DNA of 9,317 nucleotides from Candidatus Hodarchaeota archaeon. GTDB lineage: Archaea > Asgardarchaeota > Heimdallarchaeia > Hodarchaeales > Hodarchaeaceae. Positions within the stretch are counted from its first letter, which is position 1, and each line of letters starts with the position of its first letter. Shown here one piece after another: positions 7,401 through 9,317 of the stretch. The notes beneath the pieces were generated by a model. The model ran no database searches. It saw only the letters and a list, made by a program, of their open reading frames with translations, and was not told where the DNA came from. The stretch is taken from contig JAUUVJ010000135.1 in assembly GCA_030589605.1 (NCBI GenBank), forward strand, positions 1 through 9,317. Direction: 5' to 3'. The position numbers and the translations under genes are program-made.

Positions 7401-7793
7401 GCATATATTGATACCACACTAAATCCATCTAATTCTATTAATGATCGCTACTATACGAAGTCTAAAAATCAAGTGATAGAATTCAGAACTCATGATACTG
7501 AATCATTAGTTGGACAACATAAAGATCATGACTCTAGATGGGCAGCGTATAAAAAAGAAGGTAGTGATTACTACTTTGGAATGATTCTTGATAAATATAC
7601 AGATTATGATGATGAAATTTATCTCTACATTCCCAATCTTACTTATTCTCAGATGGGATGTTTCAGTCGCGGCGTTACAATTCAACCTAGTGAAACATTG
7701 AAGTTCAATGTTCTAGTTTGTGTTTCTACTGATCTTAATACTATCGAACCATTCATAGAGAATAATATTCAAGATATTTTGGAGGAAGAATGA
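4482..7793 (+). CDS. GNAT acetyltransferase fused to Ig-like and duplicated beta-supersandwich-like domains
   Basis: I do not recognise this 1103-residue protein as a named family. Residues about 16-168 are a GNAT domain: a beta4-like strand YYVELFSVD, an acetyl-CoA-binding loop QKMNFGK (the usual second glycine position is Asn), and motif B NLKAMPLYKRIGF at 143-155. GNAT enzymes transfer acetyl groups to amines; the substrate here is unknown. A linker of about 75 residues leads to beta-rich segments at about 245-355 and 358-460 that look Ig-like. Two regions, about 472-700 and 838-1085, have parallel motif order and resemble galactose-mutarotase-type supersandwiches, with another beta segment between. 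No signal peptide or membrane helix is seen, so it is probably cytoplasmic. Its start is TTG at 4482: an in-frame stop lies at 4440-4442 and no in-frame ATG precedes the GNAT core. It has its own promoter. Confident as a gene and as GNAT; the rest is inference. Confidence 0.85.
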   Translation: MTTEQSILFPVNEKTKLIRIIKNEKSDYKALARCYNSFKDPESWPDGFGGSFVFTGEWIGERLVTKDTSAYFVATDPKNNQKIVGVCFCNPSWNLRNSYYVELFSVDPAYQKMNFGKNLLLKATEFALNKKLQMLGLHTWGGNLKAMPLYKRIGFKWRPNTEVFMESYIPQILNYSLFRDIFSNYIWYKIYKPIITQEPNLEFEEEMGIYEYYFEMNEKESLKVWVDRTVGYISGFHKKTEKHDIIIKATTPKSEAYVGIEEFPVELQIENRSSTQKTFSIKIKHTKSINLTSNPLSETIVLQPDEKKIIQVHGRFTVNTSELDMKVHSQTYCEHNITFELNYDNYIFPLIVGKVPRKAIDVNISPQNFSTVPNHEGTLILNFTNIIGSNKLINFDIEDGVNIKFMNNQYDLNVNSYDSSIEIPFKIGNTDSSVDYFTINAFSNKETIIQDKKIPISIFKENKALKYEYEDQIFIENKNMRVSLYKKHQPGQNELYIIDKSTKLKIDGLPLILGYPFDNEGSEYYTKSLLHEIKDNDEGILLQSSAVSDQKQGILVIRKMFIPNENKPFFVTFSVENQTDNDIDNLGIQFASYWWPGQLPILQNVQPLSQGIVKDSLLEMTMDMGKDPSIYSEGWRALEFAYGTIGILFEPEKVDKIDIGRNYPILEYKLPKIASKQRYDTPKVWYCFTENWQMVRKIWQDLFHPSPKNKFNSYTPVRVMKRIGFTSTIGKTISKGFMTDRTQQDVSLAIDSYKKTVFKGKCELQLEENELMKFDLSRENTNLWKEKLNINSEKKRIINGNIIFDSLSRIYKIPVSIGYYNSQKTTIIHTRSSNSGDFIELDNGFLTLRGSADYRGQVYYISINNSKENCLLTHYPKVKPFLWFNKFFGGIGGNIREEDSWDLTNYNELKFKQIHIPEKGHWKGIGFESEIIGYSPKLKGLQVRNIYFTLPDSPIILVRQEVKNFSGVERRFDAYIDTTLNPSNSINDRYYTKSKNQVIEFRTHDTESLVGQHKDHDSRWAAYKKEGSDYYFGMILDKYTDYDDEIYLYIPNLTYSQMGCFSRGVTIQPSETLKFNVLVCVSTDLNTIEPFIENNIQDILEEE

Positions 7794-7878
7794 AAATATA
7801 TTAACAAACATAATCATTTTTATCAATCTTATTTACATTGAAAAATTGGAAACAAATTTAATTCTCAAATATGAGAGT

Positions 7879-7886
7879 CTTATATG
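7879..7886 (+). promoter_or_regulatory. Possible TATA box of SRP19
   Basis: CTTATATG lies about 50 bases before the preferred SRP19 ATG, the same distance as in the two better promoters of this window. Transcription would start near 7906, just ahead of the GGAG site. The match is weak. Confidence 0.3.
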
Positions 7887-7914
7887 AACCAATTAAGTGT
7901 TTCCAGTTGATATT

Positions 7915-7918
7915 GGAG
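7915..7918 (+). promoter_or_regulatory. Ribosome-binding site deciding the SRP19 start
   Basis: GGAG lies twelve bases before the ATG at 7931, a little far but usable. The upstream in-frame ATG at 7871 has no such site. Confidence 0.4.
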
Positions 7919-7930
7919 AAGAATTATAGA

Positions 7931-8347
7931 ATGAGAAGAGAAAATACTCATTATATTGTATTTCCCGAATATTTCGATAGAAATCTGACACGAAAAGAAG
8001 GCCGACGTTTACCTCTTGAACAAGCAATAGAGAATCCCACAATATTAGAATTAAAACTTGCAGCTCAAAAACTTGAATATGGTTTCAAAATTCAGGAAGA
8101 CGCAGCCTATCCTCGACAATGGTGGAATGGAAAGGGACTCATTCTTGTTGAAAAGAAGACTCCTAAATTACAAACTCTACGTGATTTGAGTATTGAAATA
8201 TCTACATTCATTAGACCTGCGTTAGAAAAGCAGAAAAAGCAGCTCATTGAGAAAGCAAAAAAACGTAGAACTACAAAAGGAAGTCCACCGAAAAAATCCT
8301 CAAAAAAGGATAAACAAAAAGATTTTCGTCCAAAGAGAAGAAAATGA
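7931..8347 (+). CDS. srp19: Signal recognition particle 19 kDa protein
   Basis: SRP19 binds the tips of helices 6 and 8 of SRP (7S) RNA and prepares it for SRP54, part of membrane protein targeting. The start is diagnostic: MRRENTHYIVFPEYFD followed by LTRKEGRRLP, the conserved N-terminal RNA-binding surface of archaeal SRP19, and then a PTILEL segment and YPRQWWNGKG at 60-69, all in family order. The ATG at 7931 (138 residues) is preferred because the family begins here and a GGAG site precedes it. An in-frame ATG at 7871 would add 20 residues without family support. The core ends near residue 100. The remaining nearly 40 residues are a lysine/arginine-rich tail (for example KKSSKKDKQK) longer than in most archaeal SRP19 proteins, presumably extra RNA contact. 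The methyltransferase follows 87 bases later. Confidence 0.94.
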   Translation: MRRENTHYIVFPEYFDRNLTRKEGRRLPLEQAIENPTILELKLAAQKLEYGFKIQEDAAYPRQWWNGKGLILVEKKTPKLQTLRDLSIEISTFIRPALEKQKKQLIEKAKKRRTTKGSPPKKSSKKDKQKDFRPKRRK

Positions 8348-8369
8348 ATCTTTGGAATAATTTATTTAG

Positions 8370-8390
8370 TTTCTTATTCTGTTTTTCTTT
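8370..8390 (+). terminator. T-rich tract after SRP19, possible terminator
   Basis: Plus-strand T-rich tract with a T5 run, beginning about 20 bases after the SRP19 stop. Archaeal RNA polymerase can terminate at T-rich non-template sequence without a hairpin. It could equally be ordinary AT-rich spacer, and read-through to the methyltransferase is possible. Confidence 0.3.
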
Positions 8391-8410
8391 GAAATTCTAT
8401 CAAATTCTTT

Positions 8411-8434
8411 ATGAAAAAGGAAAAGGTGTTATAG
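8411..8434 (+). other. Short ORF ending in TAG, in frame with the methyltransferase
   Basis: ATG at 8411 opens seven codons (MKKEKVL) and ends in TAG at 8432-8434, directly before the CTG from which the methyltransferase frame is open. It has no Shine-Dalgarno site. Its sequence contains the AAGGTG that serves the CTG. It may be a non-coding leader, a tiny leader peptide, or the true N-terminus if the TAG is read through. Confidence 0.35.
8423..8428 (+). promoter_or_regulatory. Ribosome-binding site deciding the CTG start
   Basis: AAGGTG matches the AGGTG part of the archaeal Shine-Dalgarno consensus and lies six bases before CTG at 8435. Aligned to the anti-Shine-Dalgarno sequence, the spacing is close to that of aIF5B, S6e and aIF2 gamma. 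Confidence 0.5.
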
Positions 8435-9076
8435 CTGCGAAAGAGGCGTGATTTTTACGCAAAAAAGGCTAAAAAAGAGGGATTCAGGAGTCGTTCAGCA
8501 TATAAACTCCTCCAATTAGACCAAAAATTTGGTTTATTTCATCCGGATCAAACAATTATTGATCTATGTGGGGCGCCTGGAGGTTTTTCACAGGTAGCTC
8601 GTGATCGAACGTGTCGAAAAGGACATATTTACTTGGTAGATCTAGCCCGAATTAAACAGATACCATATATCAAGGAAATAATCAAAGGAGATATTACTAA
8701 ACTTTCAACAATCACCCAACTTCAAAACAGTTTACGTAGGAATGGATCTGAAGAAAAAGAAATGGTTGTTTTAGCTGATTGTTCTCCTAATCTCACAGGT
8801 GCGTGGATTACAGATCGAGCAAAACAAATTTGGCTAGCTGAAGTTGCTTTGGGTATTTCTAATTTCTTTCTAGCAGAAAAGTTTCTAACGAAGGTTTTTC
8901 AAGGAGAATTTTTTCAAGAACTGTTAAAGAAAATCAAAATATCATATAAAAACGTTAAAAGTCATAAACCTAAAACTTCTCGAAAAGGAAGTGCTGAAAT
9001 TTATATCGTCGCTACAGAAAGAAAAAACAAAGAAGTTCAACGGTATAACAAGCAATTTCTCTTACTAGATGAGTAA
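8435..9076 (+). CDS. RlmE/FtsJ-type RNA 2'-O-methyltransferase, apparent CTG start
   Basis: SAM-dependent methyltransferase of the RrmJ/FtsJ family, which 2'-O-methylates 23S rRNA (bacterial RlmE) or tRNA (eukaryotic Trm7). SAM motif I reads IIDLCGAPGGFSQVA at residues 41-55, and Asp69 is the likely ribose-binding acid. The catalytic K-D-K-E tetrad is complete: Lys24 in SAYKLL, Asp115 in LADCSPN, Lys153 in LTKVFQG and Glu188 in SAEIYIVA. The N-terminus RKRRDFYAKKAKKEGFRSRSAYKLL is typical. The family N-terminus ends at about this point, yet no ATG, GTG or TTG lies between the in-frame TAG at 8432 and motif I; the first, a TTG at 8633, would remove Lys24 and motif I. CTG at 8435 (213 residues) has AAGGTG six bases upstream, so I take it as the start. 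Trm1 overlaps its 3' end, suggesting coupling. Target RNA is undecided. Confidence 0.88.
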   Translation: MRKRRDFYAKKAKKEGFRSRSAYKLLQLDQKFGLFHPDQTIIDLCGAPGGFSQVARDRTCRKGHIYLVDLARIKQIPYIKEIIKGDITKLSTITQLQNSLRRNGSEEKEMVVLADCSPNLTGAWITDRAKQIWLAEVALGISNFFLAEKFLTKVFQGEFFQELLKKIKISYKNVKSHKPKTSRKGSAEIYIVATERKNKEVQRYNKQFLLLDE

Positions 9077-9317
9077 CGATATGGTCGAATATTCCATGGA
9101 ACTGGTTGAAATTAAAGAAGGCCTTGGAACTTTTCTTATTTCTCCCCCAAAAGAAGAGGATGACATACCAAGAAGATCTGATGTAGTTTTCTTTAATGCT
9201 CATCAAGAAATTAATCGGGATTTTTCTGTATTAGCGGTACGTGCATATGCTAAGGAGAATAATAAATCAGATTTGTCTATTTGTGAACCTTTATGTGGAT
9301 CAGGTGTTCGTAGTTGT
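9069..9317 (+). CDS. trm1: tRNA (guanine26-N2)-dimethyltransferase Trm1, 5' part only
   Basis: The frame runs off the right edge after 83 codons. It shows the Trm1 N-terminus: ELVEIKEGLGTFLIS, then VVFFNAHQEINRDFSVLAVRAYA, where the family has F-x-N-P-x-M-x-x-NRDLSV, and the SAM-binding start ICEPLCGSGVRS, corresponding to the family's D-x-L-x-x-SG-R-x-x-R. Trm1 makes m2,2G at position 26 of tRNA using SAM, which suits its place behind another RNA methyltransferase. ATG at 9069 overlaps the upstream stop by eight bases. Downstream ATGs at 9081 and 9096 are in frame too, and 9096 would begin MELVEIKEG as many archaeal homologues do. None has a good ribosome-binding site, so translation is probably coupled to the upstream gene. 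Confidence 0.93.
   Translation, partial: MSNDMVEYSMELVEIKEGLGTFLISPPKEEDDIPRRSDVVFFNAHQEINRDFSVLAVRAYAKENNKSDLSICEPLCGSGVRSC

Noticed and set aside
7871..7930. Longer SRP19 start at 7871
   Set aside because: SRP19 proteins begin at about the MRRENTHY segment, a GGAG site precedes the ATG at 7931, and none precedes 7871.
8432..8434. Pyrrolysine at the in-frame TAG as the main explanation
   Set aside because: The upstream ATG lacks a ribosome-binding site, the codons before TAG are not needed by the family, and no pyl genes are in the window. It is kept only as an alternative.
8633..9076. Methyltransferase starting at TTG 8633 (147 residues)
   Set aside because: It would lose catalytic Lys24 and SAM motif I, which are encoded intact upstream in the same frame.
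9012..9206. Minus-strand open frame over the methyltransferase/Trm1 junction
   Set aside because: It covers two well-supported genes on the other strand and its low-complexity, Phe-rich translation looks like a shadow.

Overview
The window reads as a piece of an AT-rich archaeal chromosome. The evidence is the archaeal/eukaryotic-type information-processing genes (aIF2 gamma, S6e, aIF5B, a COG1412-type PIN protein, SRP19, an RlmE/Trm7-type methyltransferase, Trm1), Shine-Dalgarno-like sites matching the archaeal 16S tail, and TATA-like promoter boxes. An Asgard-type archaeon would fit, but that is an inference from general impression and cannot be settled without a phylogeny.

Layout. The left half (1-4084) is on the minus strand. 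Read in its own direction it runs aIF5B (4084-2288), a 323-base spacer, S6e (1964-1584), aIF2 gamma (1564-161), then the 5' part of a PIN-domain gene that leaves the window at base 1. A 397-base divergent intergenic region (4085-4481) carries back-to-back promoters. The right half is on the plus strand: a 1103-residue protein with an N-terminal GNAT acetyltransferase domain and about 900 residues of beta-rich domains, then SRP19, an RlmE-type 2'-O-methyltransferase, and the 5' part of Trm1, which runs off the right edge.

How the genes fit together. aIF2 gamma delivers initiator tRNA, aIF5B promotes subunit joining, and S6e is a small-subunit protein. The PIN protein resembles Fcf1/Utp24-like rRNA-processing nucleases, SRP19 assembles SRP RNA, and the last two genes methylate RNA. 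All concern translation or RNA maturation except the large GNAT protein, which is an outsider of unknown function.

Main points of interest. (1) The PIN frame has no ATG, GTG or TTG before its catalytic Asp, lies in the -1 frame of aIF2 gamma, and is preceded by a G_GGA_AAA slippery heptamer near the end of that gene, so it may start at ATA or be made by frameshifting. (2) The methyltransferase has no conventional start: an in-frame TAG is followed at once by CTG, which sits at normal distance from a good ribosome-binding site. (3) The GNAT protein combines an intracellular acetyltransferase with Ig-like segments and what looks like a duplicated sugar-enzyme-type beta-supersandwich. It starts at TTG, overlapping a two-codon ATG mini-ORF. 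No CRISPR array, insertion sequence, tRNA or rRNA was seen.
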